From: Streptomyces sp. NA04227
Lineage (GTDB): Bacteria > Actinomycetota > Actinomycetes > Streptomycetales > Streptomycetaceae
NCBI RefSeq assembly: GCF_013364195.1
Contig: NZ_CP054918.1
Coordinates: 6,995,001-7,059,000, forward strand
Direction: 5' to 3'
DNA: 64,000 nt
Made by a program: the position numbers and the translations under genes
In this document: piece by piece, positions 56,204-63,106 of the stretch
Layout of the letters: each line of letters starts with the position of its first letter
How positions within the stretch are numbered: the stretch's first letter is position 1
Notes under the pieces: model-generated
The model's input: the letters and a program-made list of their open reading frames with translations, nothing else
Told to the model about the DNA's origin: nothing
Database searches by the model: none

Positions 56204-57178
56204 ATGGACGCACTGGGGGGTTTGCTCGAAGGACCGCGCGCACGTGGCGCGTTCATGATCCGGGCGTGCTTCGATCCGCCCTGGTCGGTACGGATCGAGG
56301 ACGAGGCCCCGCTCTCGGTGATGCTGATAGTGCGCGGCGACGCGTGGATCACGCCGCAGCACGGTGACCCGGTGCGCATCCGCCCCGGCGAACTCGCCGT
56401 CGCCCGTGGCCCCGAGCCGTACACCTGCGCCGACGACCCCGCGACCGAGCCCCGCGCGGTGATCCTGCCCGGCGAGGTGTGCCGCACCCCCGAGGGCCGC
56501 GCGCTCGACGGGGCGATGGATCTGGGGGTACGCACCTGGGGCGACCGCCCGGACGGCGCCACCATCATGCTGATCGGCACCTACCGGATGTACGGCGAAC
56601 TGAGCAAGCGCCTCCTGGACGCGCTGCCACCCCTGCTCACCCTCGATCGCGAGGACTGGGACTGCCCGCTGACTCCCTTGATCGAAGCCGAAGTCGTACG
56701 GGACGAACCGGGCCAGGAAGTCGTCCTCGACCGCCTGCTCGACCTGCTCCTGATCGCGGCTCTGCGTGCGTGGTTCGCCCGCCCCGAGGCGCGTGCGCCT
56801 GCTTGGTACCGGGCGCTTGGCGACCCGGCGGTCGGTCCCGCGCTGCGGTTGCTTCAGGGGGAGCCCGCACATCCATGGACCGTGGAGTCCCTTGCCGCGC
56901 GCACCGGTGTGTCCCGGGCGGGTCTGGCGCGCCGCTTCCGCGAATTGGTCGGTGAGCCGCCCATGGCTTACCTCACGGGTTGGCGGCTCGCCCTTGCTGC
57001 GGATCTGCTGCGGGACACCGACCGGACGGTGGCGTCCATCGCTCGGCAGGTGGGGTATGGCAGCCCCTTTGCGCTGTCGACTGCTTTCAAGCGGGCGTAT
57101 GGGGTGGGGCCGCAGGAGTATCGGGTGGGTGGGGAGAGGGTGGAGCGTGGGAGTGGGGTGGGGCTGAGAGTGGGGTAG
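56204..57178 (+). CDS. AraC-family regulator (cupin_6 type)
   Basis: This 324-residue regulator has a cupin sensor (PPWSVRIEDEAPLSVMLIVRGDAWITPQHGDPVRIRPGELAVARG) and an AraC DNA-binding domain (HPWTVESLAARTGVSRAGLARRFRELVGEPPMAYLTGWRLALAADLL ... TVASIARQVGYGSPFALSTAFKRAYGVGPQEYR). It is divergent from the NmrA-like gene and paralogous to the AraC protein at 33402. The last residues after PQEYRVGGERVERG are Gly-rich and its stop (TAG 57176-57178) lies inside the first, degenerate CRISPR repeat, so the coding end may have been altered by the array. Confidence 0.9.
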   Translation: MDALGGLLEGPRARGAFMIRACFDPPWSVRIEDEAPLSVMLIVRGDAWITPQHGDPVRIRPGELAVARGPEPYTCADDPATEPRAVILPGEVCRTPEGRALDGAMDLGVRTWGDRPDGATIMLIGTYRMYGELSKRLLDALPPLLTLDREDWDCPLTPLIEAEVVRDEPGQEVVLDRLLDLLLIAALRAWFARPEARAPAWYRALGDPAVGPALRLLQGEPAHPWTVESLAARTGVSRAGLARRFRELVGEPPMAYLTGWRLALAADLLRDTDRTVASIARQVGYGSPFALSTAFKRAYGVGPQEYRVGGERVERGSGVGLRVG

Positions 57179-57504
57179 CCCCGCTTGCGCGGGGACTACG
57201 TCCAGTGATGCTCAGGGCACCCGTCGCCCCAGGGGGCAACCCCGCGTGTGCGGGGACTACGGCGGACGGCCCGGGGTTCGCAGCTCTGGGCCGGGGCCAA
57301 CCCCGCTTGCGCGGGGACCACAACACCTCGGGCGGGACCACGGTCATCGCCGTGGGACCAACCCCGCCTGCGCGGGGACCACGACACCGACGTCGGATGG
57401 ATCGTGCGCGGCCTGGGACCAACCCCGCCTGCGCGGGGACCACCCGGCATACCCCACCGGCGAGGAGACACAGTGGGGACCAACCCCGCCTGCGCGGGGA
57501 CCAC
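57171..57504. CRISPR. Type I-E-like CRISPR array, six repeats, no cas genes in window
   Basis: Repeats of 29 bp lie at 57171, 57232, 57293, 57354, 57415 and 57476 with five spacers of exactly 32 bp (period 61). On the plus strand the consensus starts GGGACCAACCCCGCCTGCGC and ends GGGGACCAC. Its complement, GTGGTCCCCGCGCAGGCGGG..., is the usual I-E orientation, so the array is read leftward with its leader to the right of 57504. The last three repeats are identical; the copies at 57171, 57232 and 57293 carry substitutions, as expected for the old, trailer end. Confidence 0.97.
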
Positions 57505-57706
57505 CCTCCCTGACCTTCGTTTTTCTCCGCCAGAGGCAGTTCTGGAGCACTTTCACTGAATCCGGCAACTCTCCCAAATGCTGTAGAGGGCGTGTGCCTT
57601 TGTGTCACGGGTTGAGCTCCGCACGGCCCGTCTCTGGCCCCATTCTGTACTGAGGCGCAAGCAACCGACCCTGCGCCCCTCCCACCCCCGGGCGTAGCCT
57701 GGTCCT
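57505..57706 (-). other. Probable CRISPR leader and AraC-type gene upstream region
   Basis: 200 bp without a gene. Next to the youngest repeat lies a comparatively AT-rich stretch (57512-57580, with CGTTTTTCTCCGCC and TTTCACTGAATCC), as expected for a leader read leftward. Further right TAGCCT (57695-57700) lies 6 nt before the GTG at 57707. No Cas1-2-type context is visible in the window. Confidence 0.5.
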
Positions 57707-58414
57707 GTGTACGAGGAGCGTCCGTCCCGCCTCGGCGGTGCCGTGCTGTGGACGCGTAGGGTCGGCCCCGCCGAGAACGCGCCAGTGCTGCCCGACGGCT
57801 GTATGGATCTGCTCTGGCTCGGTGATCGGCTGGTCGTGGCAGGCCCCGACACCCGTGCGTACCGTCCCGTGATCAGCTCGGACCGGGACGCCCCTCAAGA
57901 CCAACTCCTCGTCGCAGGCGTACGGTTCGCCCCCGGTGCCGCGCCCGCCCTGCTCGGCGTACCCGCGCACGCACTGCGTGACCAGCGGGTGGACCTCGCC
58001 GAACTGTGGTCCGCTTCGCGGGTGCGCGAGCTGGAGGACCGTGTCCGGCAGGCGCGCGACCGGGCCGCCGCCCTGGAATCGCTCGCCGTGGAATGCGCAG
58101 CGGCCACCGAGAGCGCCGACCCGGCACTTCGCGGGATCGTCGCATCGCTGGACGCGGGCGGCAGTGTGGCGGCCACGGCGGACGCGGTCGGTCTTGGCAC
58201 CCGGGCCCTGCACCGCCGCTCCCTCGCCGCCTTCGGCTACGGACCCAAGAAACTCGCCCGAATCCTCCGGCTCCAGCGGGCCCTCGCCCGCGCCCGCGCG
58301 GGTCACGGTTTCGCCGTCGCAGCGGCCGAGAGCGGCTACGCAGATCAGGCTCATCTCGCCCGGGACGTAAGGGAGTTGACGGGGATGCCGCTGGGGGAAC
58401 TGCTCAAGTCCTGA
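57707..58414 (+). CDS. AraC-type DNA-binding protein with DUF6597-like N-terminus
   Basis: This 235-residue protein has an N-terminal half lacking a classical cupin ([40 protein letters not shown] ... [27 protein letters not shown]), which is the DUF6597 pattern. A C-terminal AraC HTH follows ([45 protein letters not shown] ... [29 protein letters not shown]). GTG 57707 lies 6 nt after TAGCCT and lacks a ribosome site. It converges with the VOC gene at 58472. Confidence 0.82.
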   Translation: MYEERPSRLGGAVLWTRRVGPAENAPVLPDGCMDLLWLGDRLVVAGPDTRAYRPVISSDRDAPQDQLLVAGVRFAPGAAPALLGVPAHALRDQRVDLAELWSASRVRELEDRVRQARDRAAALESLAVECAAATESADPALRGIVASLDAGGSVAATADAVGLGTRALHRRSLAAFGYGPKKLARILRLQRALARARAGHGFAVAAAESGYADQAHLARDVRELTGMPLGELLKS

Positions 58415-58439
58415 CCTGACCGACCAAGAACCGACGAAC

Positions 58440-58487
58440 TCAAGGCTGAGGCGCCTCAAGGACCGACGGACTCAAGGACTGACGAAG
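58440..58487. repeat. 3 x 16-bp degenerate repeat with stop codons in three frames
   Basis: On the minus strand CCTTGAG recurs with a 16-bp period, giving TGA at 58472, 58456 and 58440. As 16 is 3n+1, the three stops close all three frames just after the VOC gene. Confidence 0.7.
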
Positions 58488-58816
58488 CAGAACTCGTTGC
58501 CCTCGATGTCCCGCACCACCTGGAACGAACCGTTCTCGTCGGTGACCACTCCACCCACCTTCTCGGCCCCCAGGTGGAGGGCCTCCTCGGTGGCGGCGGG
58601 GATGTCGTCCACCTCGAAGTCGAGATGGAGGCGGTTCTTGATGGTCTTGCTCTCCGGCACCTTCTGGAAGGCGAGCCGGACCAGCTCCGGTGCGTCCAGG
58701 TAGGACCAGTGCGACGAGCGGTGCACCGCGGTTCCGCCGAGGAGGCTCGCCCAGAACTGGGCCAGGCTGCGGGGCTCTTCGCAGTCGAAGACGATTTCGT
58801 CGAGTCGGACACGCAT
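58472..58816 (-). CDS. VOC-family protein (glyoxalase-like)
   Basis: This 114-residue single VOC module runs VRLDEIVFDCEEPRSLAQFWASLLGG, APELVRLAFQKVPESKTIKNRLHLDFEVDDIPAATEEALHLGAEKV and VVRDIEGNEFCFVSP. The first strand lacks the usual metal-binding His (DEIVFDC), and LHLDFEV keeps His. It is therefore more like the non-catalytic or bleomycin-resistance-like group than glyoxalase I. AGGGTA read leftward (TACCCT) lies 8 nt before the ATG. The stop lies in a triple-stop repeat. Confidence 0.82.
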   Translation of the reverse strand: MRVRLDEIVFDCEEPRSLAQFWASLLGGTAVHRSSHWSYLDAPELVRLAFQKVPESKTIKNRLHLDFEVDDIPAATEEALHLGAEKVGGVVTDENGSFQVVRDIEGNEFCFVSP

Positions 58817-58943
58817 GGCACCCGAGGGTACGTCGTCGCCGCCCGTCGTGCGGGCAACCGCCGGGCCGCGTACGGCGCGTGGGCAGGTAGCGCACGCGAC
58901 CGTACGTCAGTGGCGGCCCGAAGTGGTTCAGGAACCGGGTGGC

Positions 58944-59354
58944 TCAGGAATCGGAACCGGAACCGGGCAGCGGCGCGTACAGGTCCACCCCGTTGCCGTC
59001 CGGGTCGAGCACCGAGGCGTAGCGCTGGCCCCAGAAGGCGTCCCAGGGGTCCTTCTCGCCGGTGGCTCCGGTGGCCACCAGGTCCGCGTAGACCTTGTCG
59101 ACCTCCTCGGGGCTGTCACAGCGGAAGGCGAGCCCCACCCGGCCGTTGCCGGAGGGTGCGGTCCAGCCGGGGTTGAAGGAGCGGACCGTCTCCTCGGTGT
59201 CGAAGAGCAGGCGCATGCCGCCGGGAAGGGCGACCTCGACGTGCGGCTCGGACTCTGCGCCCTCGGGAATGTCCAGTCCGAGCTGCCGGTAGAAGGCGAG
59301 GGTGGCGGCCAGATCGGAGGCGACCAGGCCGACCACATCGAATCGTGGAGTCAT
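58944..59354 (-). CDS. VOC-family protein (glyoxalase-like)
   Basis: This 136-residue protein runs TPRFDVVGLVASDLAATLAFYRQLGLDIP, HVEVALPGGMRLLFDTEETVRSF, GRVGLAFRCDSPEEVDKVYADLVATG and GQRYASVLDPDGNGVDLYAPLPG. It has the 'D-P-D-G-N-x-V/I-x-L/D' ending but few metal ligands. Homologous layouts bind or modify small molecules. TACGCT (59362-59367, read leftward) lies 7 nt before ATG 59354, as in a leaderless mRNA. It is separated from the other VOC gene by 128 bp. Confidence 0.84.
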   Translation of the reverse strand: MTPRFDVVGLVASDLAATLAFYRQLGLDIPEGAESEPHVEVALPGGMRLLFDTEETVRSFNPGWTAPSGNGRVGLAFRCDSPEEVDKVYADLVATGATGEKDPWDAFWGQRYASVLDPDGNGVDLYAPLPGSGSDS

Positions 59355-59513
59355 GTGCAGCAGCGTAGGTTCGAGCGCTGCCACGGGTCTTGAACGAATC
59401 GGACAGTGGAGCGCCCTCCCCTCGCCGACAGCCGCGTGCGCCGCGAGTCAAGATCATCCCGCGATTGAGATCCACTGCCGATACACGCCCTGGCAGGGCC
59501 CATCAGCCTCGTG

Positions 59514-59873
59514 CTACCCGGTGTGGGTGACCGTGACAAGGACCGTGACGGGTGCGGGTGGGCCGTGCTGGGCCAGGTGGGCAATGACGGTGGCCCGGAC
59601 CCGTGCGCGCACCTGCTGGGCGACATCCAGGACGCGGTGCTCTTCGTCGACCACGCAGCGGACTTCTACGCGCCAGCCGCCGTCGGGTGTGTGCTCGGCT
59701 CGGATGCCGGGTTCGACGGAAGGCAGGGTGGTGGCTCCCGCGGCCCGCTGTGCGCGGGCGGCCGCGGTGGCCAGCCGGTCGGCGAGGCCGGGCTGGAGTG
59801 CGGCGACGCCGGGGACGGCCAGGGCCGCCCGGGCGGCGGAGGCCTCGACGTCCCGGTGCCGGGCGGAGGTCAT
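59514..59873 (-). CDS. Asp23/Gls24-like protein
   Basis: This 119-residue protein has an alpha-beta layout resembling the Asp23 family: AALAVPGVAALQPGLADRLATAAAR, IRAEHTPDGGWRVEVRCVVDEEHRVLDVAQQVRARVRATVIAHLAQHGPPAPVTVLVTVTHTG. The 'V-x-V-x-V-V-V-D-x-x-x-x-V-x-x-V-A-x-x-V-R' strand-helix is diagnostic. Asp23 proteins are cytoplasmic or membrane-associated envelope-stress factors. It is the last gene of a unit with the sigma and anti-sigma genes and overlaps the preceding gene by 4 bp. Confidence 0.72.
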   Translation of the reverse strand: MTSARHRDVEASAARAALAVPGVAALQPGLADRLATAAARAQRAAGATTLPSVEPGIRAEHTPDGGWRVEVRCVVDEEHRVLDVAQQVRARVRATVIAHLAQHGPPAPVTVLVTVTHTG

Positions 59874-60550
59874 CGCCGGCCGCCTTGTTCGGACGGCTCG
59901 CCACCGGACGCGTCGAGAGGGTCCAGCACGTCGTCGATCCTCAGATCGACGACGGTGACGGTCAGGCCCAGCCTGTGGTTCGCCGCGTGGAGGACGGCTC
60001 GGCGTACCCGGGCCGCACGCTCGGGAAGTGGTTGGTCGAGGGCGACTGCCAGGGTCATGGTGATGTGCACGGCGGTGCCCTCGCCGGTGGCGGTGAGACG
60101 GCAGCTCGCGGCGCGGGCGCCGGGCACGGTGTCGGCGGCCTTGCGCAGAACTCTCGCGGCGGCACTCTCGGCGATCCGCAGGTCGTGAGAGGGGTCGTCC
60201 AGCGGCAGCATCGCGCCGAGGCGTACCTCGGCCCGGACCGCTTGGACCACCCGGTCGGTGAGGGCGTGCGCGCTGAGGCGTTTTGTGGCGCCCAGGGCTC
60301 GGGTGGCGTTGTCCAGCGCGGTCAGCCCGTCGACGGCCTCCTGGCAGTAGGAGCAGTGCGCGGCGTGCGGGTCTGTGAGGGTGCCCAGGTCGCGGGCCTG
60401 CTCCCAGGCGTGGCTCAGCGGGCGTCCGCAGGGCAGCAGTTCGTCACCGACGAGCGGTTCAGGTTCCGGGAACCGTGAAGTGGCGGCCGTCTGGGCGCCT
60501 TGCTCCGGCATCTCGCCATCGGCAAGGTGTCGCGGGTCGTCTAGCGCCAT
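59870..60550 (-). CDS. Zinc anti-sigma factor fused to an Asp23-like domain
   Basis: This 226-residue protein has a zinc-anti-sigma motif H-x3-C-x2-C (HAAHCSYC, H62, C66, C69) followed by a helical region. Residues about 95-205 read as an Asp23-like half: LTDRVVQAVRAEVRLGAM, LRIAESAAARVLRKAADTVPG, VHITMTLAVALDQPLPERAARVRRAVLHAANHRLGLTVTVVDLRIDDV. No membrane segment is evident. It overlaps the sigma gene by 10 bp, so it should regulate that factor, probably sensing thiol or metal state. The fusion with Asp23 is unusual. Confidence 0.65.
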   Translation of the reverse strand: MALDDPRHLADGEMPEQGAQTAATSRFPEPEPLVGDELLPCGRPLSHAWEQARDLGTLTDPHAAHCSYCQEAVDGLTALDNATRALGATKRLSAHALTDRVVQAVRAEVRLGAMLPLDDPSHDLRIAESAAARVLRKAADTVPGARAASCRLTATGEGTAVHITMTLAVALDQPLPERAARVRRAVLHAANHRLGLTVTVVDLRIDDVLDPLDASGGEPSEQGGRR

Positions 60551-61182
60551 GGACGCATCGCCTCCTGCAAAGCGTGTCGTGCGCGAAAGAGCCTGCCGCG
60601 CACCGTCTGCTCGCTGGTCCCGGTCGCGTGTGCGATCTCCTCGTAGTGCAGTCCGTGCAGTTCCCGCAGGACCCAGCAGGCCCGCTGATCGGGGTTGAGC
60701 TCTCGAAGTGCCGCCACCAGGGCGGCCATGGCCGCGTGCGTCTCGGCGGCACGCGGTGGTGAGCTGCCGGGATCACCGGCCGTGGGTTCGGCGACCGCGT
60801 CCAGCGGGAGAGCGCGAGGGCCACGGCGCAAGGTGTTGAGGCAGCGGTTGGTGACGATGCGGTACATCCAGGTGCCGAACGAGGCACTGTGGTGGAACTC
60901 CGGCAGTCGTCGCCAGGCGCTGAGGAACGCGTCCTGGACTGCGTCCTCGGCGTCCGCCCGGTTGCCGAGGAGATGGAGAGCGAGCCCGAGCAGCACGCTG
61001 CTGTGCCGGCGGACCAGAACGGCGAACGCCTCGTCATCCCCTTCGGCGGCCCGTACGGTCAGGAATCTGTCCGCCGGACCGCCGAGGTTCCGGCCTTCGG
61101 GAGAGGCGGCGATGACAGGCGGCGCAGGCTCGTGCGGGCGGTCCACGTCGAGTGAGGGAGAAGGCTCGGCCTGGTTGCCCAT
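60541..61182 (-). CDS. ECF-type RNA polymerase sigma factor
   Basis: This 213-residue sigma factor has sigma2 (residues about 40-110): RAAEGDDEAFAVLVRRHSSVLLGLALHLLGNRADAEDAVQDAFLSAWRRLPEFHHSASFGTWMYRIVTNRCLNTLRR. Sigma4 (about 150-205) is LRELNPDQRACWVLRELHGLHYEEIAHATGTSEQTVRGRLFRARHALQEAM. It would direct genes for an envelope or stress response, presumably including the divergent Asp23 gene. ATG 61182 overlaps the stop of a 14-codon upstream ORF. The anti-sigma candidate follows at once. Confidence 0.93.
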   Translation of the reverse strand: MGNQAEPSPSLDVDRPHEPAPPVIAASPEGRNLGGPADRFLTVRAAEGDDEAFAVLVRRHSSVLLGLALHLLGNRADAEDAVQDAFLSAWRRLPEFHHSASFGTWMYRIVTNRCLNTLRRGPRALPLDAVAEPTAGDPGSSPPRAAETHAAMAALVAALRELNPDQRACWVLRELHGLHYEEIAHATGTSEQTVRGRLFRARHALQEAMRPWR

Positions 61183-61226
61183 CAACCGCTCACCTCCTGC
61201 CCGGACCGTCGTCCCGGCGTCGGCAT
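61182..61226 (-). CDS. 14-residue upstream ORF coupled to the sigma gene
   Basis: ATG at 61226, with GAGG 3 nt before it, codes MPTPGRRSGQEVSG. Its TGA overlaps the sigma ATG (TGATG at 61184-61180). The spacing suggests termination-reinitiation, so sigma synthesis may depend on translation of this short frame. It could also be an artefact of high GC. Confidence 0.35.
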   Translation of the reverse strand: MPTPGRRSGQEVSG

Positions 61227-61230
61227 GCTC

Positions 61231-61247
61231 CTCACATTTTATGTGAG
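61231..61247. promoter_or_regulatory. AT-rich perfect palindrome between sigma and Asp23 genes
   Basis: CTCACATTTTATGTGAG: 7-bp arms with a TTT centre. On the minus strand it includes TAAAAT, an excellent -10 for the sigma gene. An operator overlapping the promoter is likely. Confidence 0.5.
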
Positions 61248-61347
61248 CCCCGTCACGTGTGGCCGTGTGAGGGATACGGCTGAGGCGTGTCTAAACCTTT
61301 GACGGGCACCGCACCGGCGCCCGCACGGACACCCTCGGGAGGTCCTC

Positions 61348-61830
61348 ATGTCGGACACCATCAGTCGCCCCGCCACAACCGAGAGCAAGCCGAGCGATGC
61401 GAGCAAGAAGCTGCAGGGCCGCGGCGGCTCCGGTGACGGGCCCGACGCGCACGGACGAACCACCATCGCCGACAGCGTGGTGGAGAAGATCACGGGAATG
61501 GCCGCCCGTGAGGTGCCGGGGATCCACAGCCTCGGCTCCGGAATGGCCCGGACCTTCGGTGCCGCTCGCGACAGGATGCCGGGCGGGCGCCCCAGCGTGA
61601 CCCGGGGAGTATCGGTCGAGGTGGGCGAACGCCAGGCGGCCGTGGACCTCGATGTGGTCGTCGAGTACGGCGTGACCATCGCGGACGTCGCCCTCGATGT
61701 CCGCACCAACGTGATCTCCGCCGTGGAACGTATGACAGGCCTGGAGGTCGTCGAGGTCAACATCGCCGTCGACGATGTCCACCTGCCCGACGAGGAGGAA
61801 GAGCAGGAGACCGAGAGCCGCGTGAAGTGA
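61348..61830 (+). CDS. Asp23/Gls24-family protein
   Basis: This 160-residue protein has the conserved core GRTTIADSVVEKITGMAAREVPGIHSL ... RGVSVEVGERQAAVDLDVVVEYGVTIADVALDVRTNVISAVERMTGLEVVEVNIAVDDVHL, the full Asp23 signature. The N-terminal 35 residues are a Ser/Lys/Gly-rich linker and the tail is acidic (PDEEEEQETESR). Its role is envelope-stress homeostasis, by analogy with staphylococcal Asp23. GGGAGG lies 6 nt before the ATG. It is divergent from the ECF sigma unit that carries two further Asp23-like proteins. Confidence 0.9.
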   Translation: MSDTISRPATTESKPSDASKKLQGRGGSGDGPDAHGRTTIADSVVEKITGMAAREVPGIHSLGSGMARTFGAARDRMPGGRPSVTRGVSVEVGERQAAVDLDVVVEYGVTIADVALDVRTNVISAVERMTGLEVVEVNIAVDDVHLPDEEEEQETESRVK

Positions 61831-61909
61831 CCCACCGGCATCTCGTGCCCGGCTCGGCGGCGAGTTCGGGAGGCGCCGCGCTCGACCGCCAGTAGTCGCG
61901 GCCGGATGC

Positions 61910-61954
61910 TGGGCGCCGGTCCACCGGGCGGGGCGGCCGGTGGACCGGCGCCCA
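61910..61954 (+). terminator. Strong terminator after the Asp23 gene
   Basis: Perfect 18-bp stem (61910-61927 with 61937-61954), 9-nt loop, 80 bp past the stop. It isolates the gas vesicle genes from the Asp23 gene. Confidence 0.8.
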
Positions 61955-62136
61955 TCTGCGGTGCCGGGGCCGGAACCGTTGCCGGACATGCGCGTCACCG
62001 AGTCATGCCGCCCACCAAGCCATCCACGTCGGCGGCACTGTCAGACAATCGCCGCTCAACGCCGGGGCGTGGAGCGCGCGTTCCGCCCGCTTGCGCTTGT
62101 TGCGCCGGGTGCGGATTCACTGATGTGCCCGCAACG

Positions 62137-62170
62137 CCCGTCCCTGGGACCAACCCGTCCCTGGGACCAA
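62137..62170. repeat. 2 x 17-bp tandem repeat upstream of gvpO
   Basis: CCCGTCCCTGGGACCAA occurs twice in a row (62137-62153, 62154-62170), 83 bp before the gvpO start. Each copy contains TCCCTGGGA, nearly palindromic. A perfect palindrome GATCGGCCGATC lies at 62200-62211. These are likely regulator sites for the gas vesicle genes. The rest of 61955-62252 has no gene. Confidence 0.6.
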
Positions 62171-62252
62171 ACGGATGTCCTTGGACGCGGGGTGATCCCG
62201 ATCGGCCGATCACGGCGCGCAGTCGCGCAAAGGCTGTGAGCAACTGAGGAAC

Positions 62253-62573
62253 ATGGCAGAGCAACGTGCAAGGCGGACGCGGCCGACCGCCAAACCGTCG
62301 AAGTCCCGCAGCAGGTCGGTGTCGGGTCCACAGGCAGCGGCCGAGCGTGCTTGTCAGAGCCTTGGCGAATTGCTCGCCCATCCCGCCGAAGGCGTCTCGG
62401 CCATCTGCCGGGCCGAGGAGGGCTGGCGGGTCAGTGTGGACGTGCTGGAGGTGCCACGTATCCCTGACACGACCAGCCTGCTCGCCACGTACGAGGTGGA
62501 CATCGACGGGGCGGGCGAACTTCTCCAGTACCGCAGAGTCCGCCGCTACCGACGCGGTTCCGCCGACGAATGA
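62253..62573 (+). CDS. gvpO: Gas vesicle protein GvpO
   Basis: This 106-residue accessory protein has a basic tail (RARRTRPTAKPSKSRSRS) and the GvpO core AAERACQSLGELLAHPAEGVSAICRAEEGWRVSVDVLEVPRIPDTTSLLATYEVDIDGAGELLQYRRVRRYRRG. The 'G-W-x-V-x-V-E-V-x-E-x-x-R-x-P-D-x-x-D-x-L-x-x-Y-E-V' block is diagnostic. GvpO helps expression or assembly of vesicles. GAGGA precedes the ATG. It is the first gene of a rightward cluster in the order seen in Streptomyces gvp loci. Confidence 0.93.
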   Translation: MAEQRARRTRPTAKPSKSRSRSVSGPQAAAERACQSLGELLAHPAEGVSAICRAEEGWRVSVDVLEVPRIPDTTSLLATYEVDIDGAGELLQYRRVRRYRRGSADE

Positions 62574-62638
62574 CATCCGGCGGCGCGTCCGGCGTGGTCA
62601 CGCGTCGTCCGTCCGCCGCTCGAGAGGACGACTCTTCC

Positions 62639-63103
62639 ATGGCCATGGCTTACAACGACGAGGTCGTGTGTGTCCCGCGTGCGGGCACCCTCTACGACGT
62701 ACTCGAGCTGATCCTCGATCGCGGAATGGTGATCGATGTCTTCGTCCGGGTGTCACTCGTAGGCATCGAGATTCTCAAGATCGACGCGCGCATCGTCGTG
62801 GCCAGCGTCGACACCTACCTGCGTTTCGCCGAGGCATGCAACCGGCTCGACCTGGAGACGGACACCCGCAGCAAGACCGTGCCCGAACTGTTCGGTGGGG
62901 GCATGGCCAAGCGCGTGGGCAAGAAGGGCGCCAAGAAGGCGGCCCGTTCGGTCGGGGACAAGGTCAAGCACGCCATCGGGCCCGGCGACGACGAGGACGA
63001 CGAAGAGGAAGAGGAGTCGCGGCCCAGCCGGCGCAGCTCCGCACGCGGGCACAGCACGAGCGGGAGCCGTAGCCGCAGCACCACCCGGACCAAGGAGCGG
63101 TGA
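62639..63103 (+). CDS. gvpA: Gas vesicle structural protein GvpA/J with long tail
   Basis: This 154-residue protein has the GvpA core at about 18-75: TLYDVLELILDRGMVIDVFVRVSLVGIEILKIDARIVVASVDTYLRFAEACNRLDL. This is the small hydrophobic shell protein that forms the gas-filled wall. After the core come a basic Lys-rich segment (KRVGKKGAKKAARSVGDKVKH) and an acidic stretch (GDDEDDEEEEE), then a Ser/Arg-rich end. Classical GvpA is about 70-80 residues; tails of this kind occur in Streptomyces paralogues. GAGAGGA is 10 nt before ATG 62639; ATG 62570 overlaps the gvpO stop. Confidence 0.9.
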   Translation: MAMAYNDEVVCVPRAGTLYDVLELILDRGMVIDVFVRVSLVGIEILKIDARIVVASVDTYLRFAEACNRLDLETDTRSKTVPELFGGGMAKRVGKKGAKKAARSVGDKVKHAIGPGDDEDDEEEEESRPSRRSSARGHSTSGSRSRSTTRTKER

Positions 63104-63106
63104 GCG

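Noticed and set aside
57179..57600. Arg/Gly/Pro-rich open frames through the CRISPR array on both strands
   Set aside because: They arise from the repeated GC-rich repeats and have no gene start or codon bias.
61231..61247. Palindrome resembles a CRP site
   Set aside because: The half-sites are inverted relative to TGTGA-N6-TCACA and the centre is 3 nt, so it is not a CRP-type box.
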